Below are positions 23,551 to 32,043 of a stretch of DNA of 64,000 nucleotides, in pieces; the stretch's first letter is position 1; every line of letters starts with the position of its first letter. Both the position numbers and the translations under genes were made by a program. The stretch lies in contig NZ_JABXWI010000014.1 in assembly GCF_014930365.1 (NCBI RefSeq), positions 124,001 through 188,000 of the forward strand. The letters are read 5' to 3'. The notes under the pieces are model-generated. The model ran no database searches. It was not told the DNA's origin and was given only the letters and a program-made list of their open reading frames with translations. This DNA comes from Streptomyces caniscabiei (GTDB taxonomy: Bacteria > Actinomycetota > Actinomycetes > Streptomycetales > Streptomycetaceae).

Positions 23551-25905
23551 GTGACCAGCAGACCCTGGACGTTTCGAGCGGCGGCGATCGGTGTCGCCCT
23601 CGCCACGGCCGCGGCGACCCTGTCCGCCCTCACCGTGGCGCAGGCCGCCGACACCGCGTCGGCGGCGTCCGTCGACCGGCACGACCCGTCGGACCACCAG
23701 CACGCCGGCGAGCACGACCTCGAAGGCCCCCTGAGCAGGACCCAGGAGGCCCAGCGCGAGGAGGCCCTTCAGCAGGTCATCTCCGGCGACGCCACGGTCA
23801 AGGACCGTGACGGCTCGCAGGTCGTCCAGCTGAAGAGCAAGAAGGGCAAGAGCAAGTACGTCGAGCTCGGCCGCGAGAAGACCGACAAGATCTTCACGAT
23901 CCTGGTCGAGTTCGGCGACGAGATCGACAGCCGCTACGGCGGCACCCCCGGCCCGCTGCACAACCAGATAGCCGAGCCGGACCGCGCGCAGGACAACTCC
24001 ACGGCCTGGCAGGCGGACTACGACCAGGCGCACTTCCAGGACCTGTACTTCGGCACCGGCAAGAAGACCGAGTCGATGAAGAAGTACTACGAGAGGCAGT
24101 CCTCGGGCCGCTACTCGATCGAGGGCGAGGTCTCGGACTGGGTCAAGGTCCCCTACAACGAGGCGCGCTACGGCAACAACGCCTGCGGCCAGTCCACCTG
24201 CTCCAGCGTGTGGAACGTGGTCAGCGACGGTCTCACGTCCTGGGTCGCCCAGCAGAAGGCAGCGGGGCGCACCGACGCGGAGATCAAGGCCGACGTGGCC
24301 GAGTTCGACCAGTGGGACCGCTACGACTTCGACGGCGACGGCGACTTCAACGAGCCGGACGGCTACGTCGACCACTTCCAGATCGTGCACGCCGGTGAGG
24401 ACGAGTCCGCGGGCGGCGGCGCGCAGGGTGAGGACGCCATCTGGGCGCACCGCTGGTACGCGTTCGGCTCGGACGCCGGCGCCACGGGTCCGGCGGACAA
24501 CAAGCTCGGCGGCGCCAAGATCGGTGACACCGGCATCTGGGTCGGCGACTACACCGTCCAGCCCGAGAACGGCGGCCTCGGTGTCTTCGCCCACGAGTAC
24601 GGCCACGACCTCGGTCTGCCGGACCACTACGACACCCAGGGCGGCGACAACTCCACCGGTTTCTGGACCCTGATGTCCTCCGGTTCCTGGCTCGGCACGG
24701 GCAAGGAGGCCATCGGCGACCTGCCCGGTGACATGACCGCCTGGGACAAGCTGCAGCTCGGCTGGCTGAACTACGACACGGCGAAGGCCGCGACGAAGTC
24801 GAAGCACAAGCTCGGGGTGGCGGAGTACAACACCAAGGACAAGCAGGCCCTGGTGGTGGAACTCCCGAAGAAGGAGGTCACCACCGAGATCGTCGCGCCG
24901 GCGCAGGGGTCGACCCAGTGGTGGAGCGGCAGCGGGAACAACTTCTCCAACACGCTGACTCGTTCCGTCGACCTCACGGGCAAGTCCTCGGCCGCGCTGA
25001 CCCTGGACGGCTGGTACGACATCGAGGCCGAGTTCGACTACCTCTACACCGAGGTGTCGACCGACGGCGGCGCCAACTGGACGCCGATCGACGGCACGGC
25101 GGACGGCGCGGCGATCCCGCGCGACGCCAGCGGCAAGCCCGCGCTGACCGGTTCCTCCGCCGCGCACAAGAAGCTGTCGTACTCCCTGGACGCCTACGCG
25201 GGCCAGAAGTTCGACCTCCGCTTCCGCTACCAGACCGACGGCGGCCTGGCCCTGAAGGGCTTCACGGCCGACTCGATCGCGGTGACCGCCGACGGCGCCG
25301 TCCTCTTCTCGGACGACGCGGAGAGCGCGGACGCGGCCTGGACCGCCAAGGGCTTCTCCCGCGTGGGGGCCTCGTTCGCCAAGGACTACGCGCAGTACTA
25401 CATCGCCGAGAACCGTCAGTACGTGTCGTACGACAAGACGCTGAAGGTCGGCCCGTACAACTTCGGCTTCTCGACCACGCGTCCGTCCTGGGTGGAGCAC
25501 TTCCCGTACCAGAACGGCCTGTTGATCTGGAAGTGGGACACCTCGCAGGCGGACAACAACACCAGCGTGCACCCCGGTACGGGTCTCGTCCTGCCGGTCG
25601 ACTCGCACCCGGCGGCGCTGAAGTGGGCCGACGGCACGGTGATGCGCAGCCGGATCCAGTCCTACGACTCGCCCTTCAGCCTCTACCGCACGGACGGTCT
25701 GAAGCTGCACAAGGCGGACGTGCTGACGAGGATCCCGTCGTCGAAGGGTGTGTCCACGTTCAACGACCGGACCAGCACCTACTACGACGAGGCGACCCCG
25801 CTGGCGGGTGTCAAGATCACTGACACCAACACCAAGATCAAGATCGTCAAGGAGGCCAAGGACGGCTCCACGATCTCGGTCCAGGTCGGCCCCGCGGTGA
25901 AGTAG
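23551..25905 (+). CDS. Secreted M6-family metalloprotease (immune inhibitor A type)
   Basis: This 784-residue protein starts at a GTG 8 bases after GGAGG. It has a Sec signal peptide (about 1-32, ending AQA-AD) and a pro-region (about 33-110). The zinc site is HEYGHDLGLPD with His348, Glu349, His352 and Asp358, the HExxHxxGxxD signature of the M6 peptidases. LSRTQEAQREEALQQV and YFGTGKKTESMKKYYERQSSGRYSIEGEVSDWV are family patterns. A carbohydrate-binding-like beta-rich C-terminal region follows. It should be an extracellular protease in nutrient acquisition or development. It is monocistronic, with its own terminator. Confidence 0.93.
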   Translation: MTSRPWTFRAAAIGVALATAAATLSALTVAQAADTASAASVDRHDPSDHQHAGEHDLEGPLSRTQEAQREEALQQVISGDATVKDRDGSQVVQLKSKKGKSKYVELGREKTDKIFTILVEFGDEIDSRYGGTPGPLHNQIAEPDRAQDNSTAWQADYDQAHFQDLYFGTGKKTESMKKYYERQSSGRYSIEGEVSDWVKVPYNEARYGNNACGQSTCSSVWNVVSDGLTSWVAQQKAAGRTDAEIKADVAEFDQWDRYDFDGDGDFNEPDGYVDHFQIVHAGEDESAGGGAQGEDAIWAHRWYAFGSDAGATGPADNKLGGAKIGDTGIWVGDYTVQPENGGLGVFAHEYGHDLGLPDHYDTQGGDNSTGFWTLMSSGSWLGTGKEAIGDLPGDMTAWDKLQLGWLNYDTAKAATKSKHKLGVAEYNTKDKQALVVELPKKEVTTEIVAPAQGSTQWWSGSGNNFSNTLTRSVDLTGKSSAALTLDGWYDIEAEFDYLYTEVSTDGGANWTPIDGTADGAAIPRDASGKPALTGSSAAHKKLSYSLDAYAGQKFDLRFRYQTDGGLALKGFTADSIAVTADGAVLFSDDAESADAAWTAKGFSRVGASFAKDYAQYYIAENRQYVSYDKTLKVGPYNFGFSTTRPSWVEHFPYQNGLLIWKWDTSQADNNTSVHPGTGLVLPVDSHPAALKWADGTVMRSRIQSYDSPFSLYRTDGLKLHKADVLTRIPSSKGVSTFNDRTSTYYDEATPLAGVKITDTNTKIKIVKEAKDGSTISVQVGPAVK

Positions 25906-25930
25906 ACAGCATTTCCGCAGGTCAGAGCAT

Positions 25931-25967
25931 GTTCGGCCGTGACCCTCTTGGCGGGTCGCGGCCGGAC
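25931..25967 (+). terminator. Terminator of M6 protease gene
   Basis: GTTCGGCCG-T-GACCC, a short loop, GGGTC-G-CGGCCGGAC forms a long stem with one G-T pair, followed by GTGTTTA. It lies 25 bases after the protease stop codon. Confidence 0.75.
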
Positions 25968-26028
25968 GTGTTTAGGTGCGTGGTGTGGCCTTCTTATTGA
26001 CACTGACGCGCACGGGGGTGTGACCTGC

Positions 26029-26382
26029 ATGGCCGCAGGAGGTTTCTGCAAACTGCCGGACGGCAATGTCGTCGTCGCCCTGAACCTGCCCGGGGCGACC
26101 ACTCCGGGCACGCCGTGGGCGCCGCCGGACGACGGCTCCGTCCGGGTGCTCGTCCTGGCCGCGAACCGCGCCCGGGCCCTGACCCGGCTGCGCAACCTGG
26201 GCATGCGAGCGATCTACCTCCGCGGCAACGCGGCGCCCCCGACCCTGGACGAGATCACGGCCGTCCTGCACCACCCGGACGGCCTGATATGGCGCACGTC
26301 CCGGGTCTGCCCGGCCTCGACGACCCCGGAACTGTGGCACCCGATCAGAGCGCTGCTGAGGAGGCCGACGGTGCGGGTGTGA
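26029..26382 (+). CDS. Conserved hypothetical protein
   Basis: This 117-residue soluble protein is read from the ATG at 26029; a GTG at 26020 is in frame. The text is MAAGGFCKLPDGNVVVALNLPG...VRVLVLAANRARALTRLRNLGMRAIYLRGNAAPPTLDEITAVLHHPDGLIWR. It is similar to short uncharacterised Streptomyces proteins I have seen, but no catalytic motif is present. It is convergent with pncA, 22 bases away. Confidence 0.65.
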   Translation: MAAGGFCKLPDGNVVVALNLPGATTPGTPWAPPDDGSVRVLVLAANRARALTRLRNLGMRAIYLRGNAAPPTLDEITAVLHHPDGLIWRTSRVCPASTTPELWHPIRALLRRPTVRV

Positions 26383-26404
26383 CCCGGCAGAGCCCTCTCG
26401 GGGG

Positions 26405-26992
26405 CTACACGACCGGCTTGCCGGACAGCTCCACGCCCGCCTCGCGCAGCTCCTCCAGGGCCCGCTCAGTGGTCTCCTCGGCCACACCGGCGGTGAGGTC
26501 CAGCAGGACCTGGGTGCGGAAGCCCGCGCGCGCCGCGTCCAGGGCGGTGGCGCGTACGCAGTGGTCCGTGGCGATGCCGACGACGTCGACCTCGCTGATG
26601 TCACGGGCCCGGAGCCAGTCGGCGAGGGAGGCGCCGTTCTCGTCGGCGCCCTCGAAGCCGCTGTACGCCGCCGCGTACGCCCCCTTGTCGAACACGGCGT
26701 CGACCGCGCCGGAGGCGATGGCCGGGGCGAAGTTCGGGTGGAAGCCCACCCCCTCCGTGCCGGCGACGCAGTGCGCGGGCCAGGAGTGGACGTAGTCGGG
26801 GTTGTCGGAGAAGTGGCCACCGGGTGCGATGTGGTGGTCACGGGTGGCCACCACGTGCTGGTAGCCGGGACCGGCCGCCTGGCCGATCAGCTCGGTGACG
26901 GCGGCGGCCACATCGGCACCGCCGGCCACGGCGAGGCTGCCTCCCTCGCAGAAGTCGTTCTGCACGTCGACGACGATCAAGGCGCGGCGCAT
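26405..26992 (-). CDS. pncA: Nicotinamidase
   Basis: This 195-residue isochorismatase-fold enzyme hydrolyses nicotinamide to nicotinic acid and ammonia in NAD salvage. The catalytic triad is Asp9 (VVDVQNDF), Lys103 (FDKGAYAA) and Cys145 (ATDHCVRAT). The metal ligands Asp52, His54 and His60 are in TRDHHIAPGGHF. It lies 254 bases downstream of pncB, which would use its product, and both are read leftward. It would also activate pyrazinamide, a property of the family. Confidence 0.95.
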   Translation of the reverse strand: MRRALIVVDVQNDFCEGGSLAVAGGADVAAAVTELIGQAAGPGYQHVVATRDHHIAPGGHFSDNPDYVHSWPAHCVAGTEGVGFHPNFAPAIASGAVDAVFDKGAYAAAYSGFEGADENGASLADWLRARDISEVDVVGIATDHCVRATALDAARAGFRTQVLLDLTAGVAEETTERALEELREAGVELSGKPVV

Positions 26993-27246
26993 GGTGTCGG
27001 TGTCCTTCGACTCTTCGGTTCTCGGGTGTGGGTGGGACGGGACGCGGTCGGAAACTGCGAACTTCCGAGCCTAGAGACTTCGAGAGCTGTTCGGGAGGGG
27101 GCATCCGGCGCTCGCCCGATGCGCGGACCGGAGCACGGGCCCATCGCGCGGGCGCTCGGGGGCTCGTGGTGGAGCGTGCCGGCCCCGTTCACTCCAGCTC
27201 ACCCCCAGCGTGCCCCCGCTGACCCTCCCGTACGTACCCGGGCGGC

Positions 27247-28575
27247 TCAGACGTACTCCGTCGGGATGACCGCTTCCCCGCGCGACAGCTGTGTCGCCGA
27301 CAGCGGCAGAGCGGCCCGCGCGGTCGCGTGCCGTTCGCGCACGACGTCCAGGGGCTCCCGGGAGAGCACCCGGCCGCCCTCGACCAGCGGGACGAGCAGC
27401 TGACGCTCCTGGAGGTCGTCCGGCACCGGTCCGGTGCCGATCACCTCGGCCTCCGCCACGCCGTGCTCGTCCAGCCGCCGGGCCGCCCACTTGCGGCCCC
27501 CGACGGAGGTCTTCCCGCCGCTGGACCTCTTCGCCACCGGCACCAGCGGTTCCGTGGGGTCGGCGGACTCCGCGCGGGCGACCAGCTTGTAGACCATCGA
27601 GCAGGTGGGGTGCCCGGAGCCGGTCACCAGCTGCGTCCCGACGCCGTACGCGTCCACCGGCGCCGCCGCCAGGGAGGCGATGGCGTACTCGTCGAGGTCC
27701 GAGGTCACGATGATCCGGGTGTTCGTCGCGCCCAGCTCGTCCAGCTGCTGCCGCACCCGGTGGGCGACGAGGAGCAGATCCCCGGAGTCGATGCGCACGG
27801 CGCCCAGCTCGGGCCCGGCGATGTCCACGGCCGTGCGGACGGCCTCGGTGACGTCGTAGGTGTCGACCAGCAGCGTGGTGTCGCGGCCGAGGGAGTCCAC
27901 CTGGGCCTGGAAGGCGTCCCGCTCGCGGTCGTGGAGCAGGGTGAAGGCGTGGGCGCTGGTGCCGACCGTCGGGATGCCGTAGCGGAAGCCGGCGGCCAGG
28001 TCCGAGGTGGAGGTGAAGCCGCCGACGTACGCGGCGCGCGAGGCGGCCACGGCGGCCAGCTCGTGCGTGCGCCGGGCGCCCATCTCGATCAGCGGGCGCC
28101 CCCCGGCGGCACTGGACATCCGGGAGGCCGCGGCCGCGATCGCCGAGTCGTGGTTGAGGATGGACAGGATCACGGTCTCCAGGAGCACGCACTCCGCGAA
28201 GGTGCCCTCGACCCGCATGATCGGCGAGCCCGGGAAGTACACCTCGCCCTCCTGGTAGCCCCACACGTCGCCGCCGAAGCGGTAGCCGGCGAGCCAGTCG
28301 AGGGTCTGGGCGTCGACGATGGAACGTTCGCGCAGGAAGGTGAGGACGGCCGGGTCGAAACGGAAGTTCTCGACCGCGTCCAGCACCCGTCCGGTGCCGG
28401 CCACCACGCCGTACCGGCGTCCCTCCGGCAGCCGCCGGGTGAAGACCTCGAACACCGATCGCCGCTCGGCCGTGCCGGCCTTCAACGCGGCCTGCAGCAT
28501 CGTGAGTTCGTAGTGGTCCGTGAAGAGCGCGGTCGAGGGGACGTCGACCGGCAAACCGAGGTCCGCTGTGTTCAT
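27247..28575 (-). CDS. pncB: Nicotinate phosphoribosyltransferase
   Basis: This 442-residue enzyme makes nicotinate mononucleotide from nicotinate and PRPP with ATP. It begins at the ATG at 28573-28575, 8 bases after TACGAT, so the mRNA is probably leaderless. Signatures are TDHYELTMLQAALKAG (residues about 19-34), SAHAFTLLHDRERDAFQAQVDS, VDTYDVTEAV and RIDSGDL. The conserved GTQLVTGSGHP loop is present. A perfect 15-bp palindrome lies over the promoter. Together with pncA it forms a nicotinamide salvage pair. Confidence 0.95.
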   Translation of the reverse strand: MNTADLGLPVDVPSTALFTDHYELTMLQAALKAGTAERRSVFEVFTRRLPEGRRYGVVAGTGRVLDAVENFRFDPAVLTFLRERSIVDAQTLDWLAGYRFGGDVWGYQEGEVYFPGSPIMRVEGTFAECVLLETVILSILNHDSAIAAAASRMSSAAGGRPLIEMGARRTHELAAVAASRAAYVGGFTSTSDLAAGFRYGIPTVGTSAHAFTLLHDRERDAFQAQVDSLGRDTTLLVDTYDVTEAVRTAVDIAGPELGAVRIDSGDLLLVAHRVRQQLDELGATNTRIIVTSDLDEYAIASLAAAPVDAYGVGTQLVTGSGHPTCSMVYKLVARAESADPTEPLVPVAKRSSGGKTSVGGRKWAARRLDEHGVAEAEVIGTGPVPDDLQERQLLVPLVEGGRVLSREPLDVVRERHATARAALPLSATQLSRGEAVIPTEYV

Positions 28576-28597
28576 GGCAAGGGATCGTACTCCCATT

Positions 28598-28612
28598 TCG
28601 TCAGTCTGACGA
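28598..28612. promoter_or_regulatory. 15-bp perfect palindrome in pncB promoter
   Basis: TCGTCAGTCTGACGA is perfectly symmetrical and lies 23 bases upstream of pncB, just before the TACGAT box. It is a candidate operator for a NAD-responsive repressor such as NrtR. The regulator assignment is inference. Confidence 0.5.
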
Positions 28613-28708
28613 TTTCTGGGAGATCTTCGTCGAACCTCCGGCGAGTCGTTTCTCGTCGGCCCTGGTCACGGGCCTGCATTTGTGCGGGCACCCCCCTGTG
28701 GTGGCAGC

Positions 28709-29026
28709 ATGGGCCGTGTGACGGCAGCCGTACCCATGGAGATCGAGAAGACCGAGTCGGCGGAGGAGGTCTTCGCCGTACCCGAACCCGACGTGCCGTG
28801 GTTGACGATCGTCCACAACGACCCGGTGAACCTGATGAGCTACGTGACGTACGTCTTCCAGACGTACTTCGGGTACTCCAAGGACAAGGCCACCAAGCTC
28901 ATGCTCGACGTCCACCACAAGGGCCGCGCGGTCGTCTCCAGCGGAACACGCGAGGAGATGGAACGCGACGTGCAGGCCATGCACGGCTACGGCCTGTGGG
29001 CCACCCTCCAGCAGGACCGGAAGTAG
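28709..29026 (+). CDS. clpS: ATP-dependent Clp protease adaptor
   Basis: The protein has 105 residues from the ATG at 28709; GTG 28718 and ATG 28736 are alternatives, and none has a clear ribosome site. The ClpS core is VPWLTIVHNDPVNLMSYVTYVFQTYFGYSKDKATKLMLDVHHKGRAVVSSGTREEMERDVQAMHGYGLWATL. It has the HNDPVN N-degron-binding loop and the VHHKG segment. ClpS delivers N-end-rule substrates to the ClpAP/ClpCP protease. It is followed 11 bases later by a DUF2017 gene, the usual actinomycete arrangement. Confidence 0.93.
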   Translation: MGRVTAAVPMEIEKTESAEEVFAVPEPDVPWLTIVHNDPVNLMSYVTYVFQTYFGYSKDKATKLMLDVHHKGRAVVSSGTREEMERDVQAMHGYGLWATLQQDRK

Positions 29027-29037
29027 CGACGCACCTG

Positions 29038-29640
29038 ATGCCAGGACAATTCGAAGCGCTCCCCGGCGGCGGCGCGGCCGTCGCGCTCGACGAGGTCGAG
29101 ATCTCCATCATCCGCTCGCTGGCGGTGCAGCTCCTGGAGCTGATCGGACCGGGACCGGCGGAGGACGCGGGCGACGACCCGCTCGCCGAACTCTTCGCCG
29201 AGGGCCCGAGCGAACCGCCGAAGGACCCCGTCCTGCTCCGGCTGTTCCCGGACGCCTACAGCGACCCCGAGGGCACCCCGACGGCCCGCGAGGCTGAGGA
29301 GCAGCGGGCGCACTCCTCGGAGTTCCGCCGCTTCACCGAGAACGACCTGCGGGCCGGCAAGCGCGACCACGCCCTCGCGGTGATCCACTCCCTGGACGCG
29401 CTGGCCGCGACCGGTGAGGGCGGCGCCGTGCTCAAGCTGTCGGCGCAGGAGTCCCGGCAGTGGCTCGGCTGCCTCAACGACCTGCGCCTGGCCATCGGCT
29501 CCCGGCTCGACGTCGTCGACGAGGAGGACACCGACCTCCTCTACCGCCTCCCGGACGAGGACCCGCGCAAGCCGATGGTGATGGCGTACCTGTGGCTGGG
29601 CGGTCTCCAGGACTCGCTCGTCGCGACCTTGATGGCCTGA
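29038..29640 (+). CDS. DUF2017 protein downstream of clpS
   Basis: This 200-residue soluble acidic protein begins at the ATG at 29038. It has ALDEVEISIIRSLAVQLLELIGP near the start, LLRLFPDAYSDPE in the middle, and LNDLRLAIGSRLDVVDEEDTDLLYRLPDEDPRKPMVMAYLWLGGLQDSLVATL at the end. This is the DUF2017 pattern that accompanies clpS in many actinomycetes. The conserved operon suggests a link to regulated proteolysis, but no biochemical role is known. Confidence 0.85.
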   Translation: MPGQFEALPGGGAAVALDEVEISIIRSLAVQLLELIGPGPAEDAGDDPLAELFAEGPSEPPKDPVLLRLFPDAYSDPEGTPTAREAEEQRAHSSEFRRFTENDLRAGKRDHALAVIHSLDALAATGEGGAVLKLSAQESRQWLGCLNDLRLAIGSRLDVVDEEDTDLLYRLPDEDPRKPMVMAYLWLGGLQDSLVATLMA

Positions 29641-30013
29641 GCCTCTTCCAGGGCCCCTTCTGTCCCTCTTTCATTCAGTTTCGGGGCCCTCCGGATTCGT
29701 CCCGTGTTCGCTCAGAGGACACTCAAATCCGGATAACGATCGTGTCACCGCACCCGCGAGGGATGCCCTCGCGGGTGTTCTTTGTCCGCTTCTCCCTGTG
29801 CCGTGCGCCACACGACGTCCGGCCGATCACTGTTGCGGCCGTGTTAAATCTTCCAGACCGCCCGACGGACGCCACCCATGTCCGCTCGGGTGCGCCACCG
29901 AGTCGGCCATCGCCGACCAGGCACAGCTCCATCACATCCGGGGGGATCGGAACCCGATCCGGGGTCGACGAACGGCTCGGATCGGCCCAGCGTGGAGAAA
30001 GGCGCACCACACA
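29641..30013. other. 373-bp region between clpS operon and permease
   Basis: This holds the strong terminator at 29751-29777 and then the upstream region of the permease. No gene is supported. A GGAGAAAGG run about 11 bases before 30014 can serve as ribosome site. Confidence 0.5.
29751..29777 (+). terminator. Terminator of clpS-DUF2017 operon
   Basis: CACCCGCGAGGG, loop ATG, CCCTCGCGGGTG is a perfect 12-bp stem followed by TTCTTTG, a classic Rho-independent terminator. Confidence 0.9.
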
Positions 30014-31459
30014 ATGACCTCCGCTCAGGTCAGCAAGAACGGCGACGAGGCCGTGCGCGGCGACGCACCCGAAGAGGGGTACGAGCGCGGGCTCGGCAGC
30101 CGTCAGGTCCAGATGATCGCGATCGGCGGCGCCATCGGCGTCGGCCTCTTCCTGGGAGCCGGGGCGAACATCGCCAAGGCCGGCCCCAGCCTGATCTTCA
30201 TGTACGCCCTCGCCGGCGTCATCATCTTCTTCATCATGCGGGCGCTCGGCGAGCTGCTGCTCTACCGCCCGGTCTCGGGCTCCTTCGCGGAGTACTCCCG
30301 CGAGTTCCTCGGCCCGTTCTTCGGCTACTTCACCGGCTGGACGTACTGGCTGATGTGGGTCGTCACCGGCATGGCCGAACTCACGGCCGCCGCGATCTAC
30401 GTCAACTACTGGTGGCCGGACATCCCGCGGTGGGTCACCGCCCTGGTCTTCCTGGTGGTCCTGTTCGCCGCCAACCTGATCTCGGTGAAGATCTTCGGCG
30501 AGATCGAGTTCTGGTTCTCGATGGTCAAGGTCACCGCCCTGATCGGCATGATCGTGATCGGCCTCGGCGTCCTCACCTTCGGCTTCAGCGCCGCCGGTGA
30601 CACCGCCGCCGTCTCCAACCTCTGGGCCTTCGACGGCTTCTTCCCCAAGGGCATCGGCTCCTCCCTGATGACCCTCCAGGGCGTGATGTTCGCCTACCTC
30701 GCCGTCGAGCTGGTCGGAGTCACGGCCGGCGAGTCGGAGAACCCGGAGAAGACCCTCCCCAAGGCGATCAACACCCTGCCCTGGCGGATCGCGCTCTTCT
30801 ACGTCGGTGCCCTCACCGTCATCCTCTGCGTGGTCAAGTGGACCGAGTTCGCGCCCGGCGTGAGCCCCTTCGTCGCCGCCTTCGCCAAGATCGGCATCCC
30901 GGCCGGAGCGGCCATCGTCAACTTCGTCGTGCTGACGGCGGCCCTGTCCTCCTGCAACTCGGGCATGTACTCCACCGGCCGTATGCTCCGCACCCTCGCG
31001 GACAACGGCGAGGCCCCGCGCGTCTTCAGCAGGCTCTCCTCGACGAAGACCCCGGCGTTCGGCATCACCGTCTCCGTGCTCTTCATGGGCATCGGCGTGA
31101 TCCTGAACTACATCGTCCCGGAGAAGGCCTTCGGCTACGTCGTCTCCGTCGCCACCGCCGCCGGCATCTGGACCTGGCTGATGATCCTGATCAGCCACGT
31201 CCTCTACCGCCGCGCGGTCGACGCCGGCCGCCTGCCCGCCTCCTCCTTCCCGGCCCCCGGCGGCGCGAAGTGCAGCTGGGTCGCCATCGTCTTCCTGCTC
31301 TTCGTCACCGGCCTCATCGCCTACGACGCCGACTCCCGCGTCTGCCTCTACGTCATGGCGGGCTGGGCCGCGGCCCTCGGCATCGGCTGGGCCGTGCTGA
31401 AGAGCCGCAACCCGGAGGTCACCGAGCGCCGCGACCCGGAGTTCGAGAAGGTCGGCTGA
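30014..31459 (+). CDS. Amino acid permease (APC superfamily, AAT type)
   Basis: This 481-residue protein has about 12 membrane segments. The first is RGLGSRQVQMIAIGGAIGVGLFLGAGANIAKAGPSL (residues 25-58), the conserved substrate-binding stretch of the AAT family. GELLLYRPVSGSFAEYSREFLGPFFGYFTGWTYW and ELVGVTAGESENPEKTLPKAI are further AAT signatures. It should import an amino acid with protons. The exact substrate (for example asparagine, GABA or proline) cannot be decided. It is monocistronic, closed by the strong terminator at 31491. Confidence 0.9.
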   Translation: MTSAQVSKNGDEAVRGDAPEEGYERGLGSRQVQMIAIGGAIGVGLFLGAGANIAKAGPSLIFMYALAGVIIFFIMRALGELLLYRPVSGSFAEYSREFLGPFFGYFTGWTYWLMWVVTGMAELTAAAIYVNYWWPDIPRWVTALVFLVVLFAANLISVKIFGEIEFWFSMVKVTALIGMIVIGLGVLTFGFSAAGDTAAVSNLWAFDGFFPKGIGSSLMTLQGVMFAYLAVELVGVTAGESENPEKTLPKAINTLPWRIALFYVGALTVILCVVKWTEFAPGVSPFVAAFAKIGIPAGAAIVNFVVLTAALSSCNSGMYSTGRMLRTLADNGEAPRVFSRLSSTKTPAFGITVSVLFMGIGVILNYIVPEKAFGYVVSVATAAGIWTWLMILISHVLYRRAVDAGRLPASSFPAPGGAKCSWVAIVFLLFVTGLIAYDADSRVCLYVMAGWAAALGIGWAVLKSRNPEVTERRDPEFEKVG

Positions 31460-31490
31460 CCCGCCCCCCCCAGAAGGGGTCCCAGCATGT

Positions 31491-31527
31491 GGGCTGTTCC
31501 GTACCACCCCCCGGTACGGAACAGCCC
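31491..31527 (+). terminator. Strong terminator after permease gene
   Basis: GGGCTGTTCCGTACC, a 7-base loop, GGTACGGAACAGCCC is a perfect 15-bp stem followed by TTCTGCTT. It ends 20 bases before the mec start codon. Confidence 0.92.
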
Positions 31528-31547
31528 TTCTGCTTATCCTGGCGACC

Positions 31548-31970
31548 ATGCTGACCATCACCCAGGCCCTCGTCGACCAGATCGTCGCCCACGCGCGCAA
31601 GGACCACCCCGACGAGGCGTGCGGCGTCGTCGCCGGACCGGCCGGCTCGGACCGCCCCGAGCGCTTCATCCCGATGCTGAACGCGGCCATGTCGCCCACG
31701 TTCTACGAGTTCGACTCGGGCGACCTGCTCAAGCTCTACCGCGAGATGGACGACCGCGACGAGGAGCCGGTGGTCATCTACCACTCCCACACGGCGACCG
31801 AGGCCTACCCCTCCCGCACGGACATCTCCTACGCGAACGAGCCCGGCGCCCACTACGTCCTCGTCTCCACCGCCGACACCGACGGCCTCGGCGACTTCCA
31901 GTTCCGCTCGTACCGGATCGTCGAGGGCGAGGTCACCGAGGAGGAGGTGCGCATCGTCGACGCGTACTGA
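31548..31970 (+). CDS. mec: JAMM/M67 metallopeptidase acting on CysO
   Basis: This 140-residue zinc peptidase has the full JAMM motif: Glu23 (DEACGVVAG) and HSHTATEAYPSRTD with His79, His81, Ser89 and Asp92. In Mycobacterium tuberculosis the homologue Mec+ releases cysteine from the C-terminal glycine of the sulfur carrier CysO. The downstream cysO and cysM genes support this role. Here CysO ends Gly-Gly-Met-Ala, so Mec may also trim the last two residues. A TATCCT box 7 bases before the ATG suggests a leaderless start. Confidence 0.9.
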   Translation: MLTITQALVDQIVAHARKDHPDEACGVVAGPAGSDRPERFIPMLNAAMSPTFYEFDSGDLLKLYREMDDRDEEPVVIYHSHTATEAYPSRTDISYANEPGAHYVLVSTADTDGLGDFQFRSYRIVEGEVTEEEVRIVDAY

Positions 31971-32043
31971 ACCGTCGGCGGACCCTGTTCGCGGCTACGG
32001 TGGTCGTGCCCATGCGTACGCACGCGCACGCACCCAACGGCCC

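Noticed and set aside
23467..25710. Open frame of about 747 codons opposite the M6 protease
   Set aside because: No domain is visible and the plus strand has a signal peptide and zinc site.
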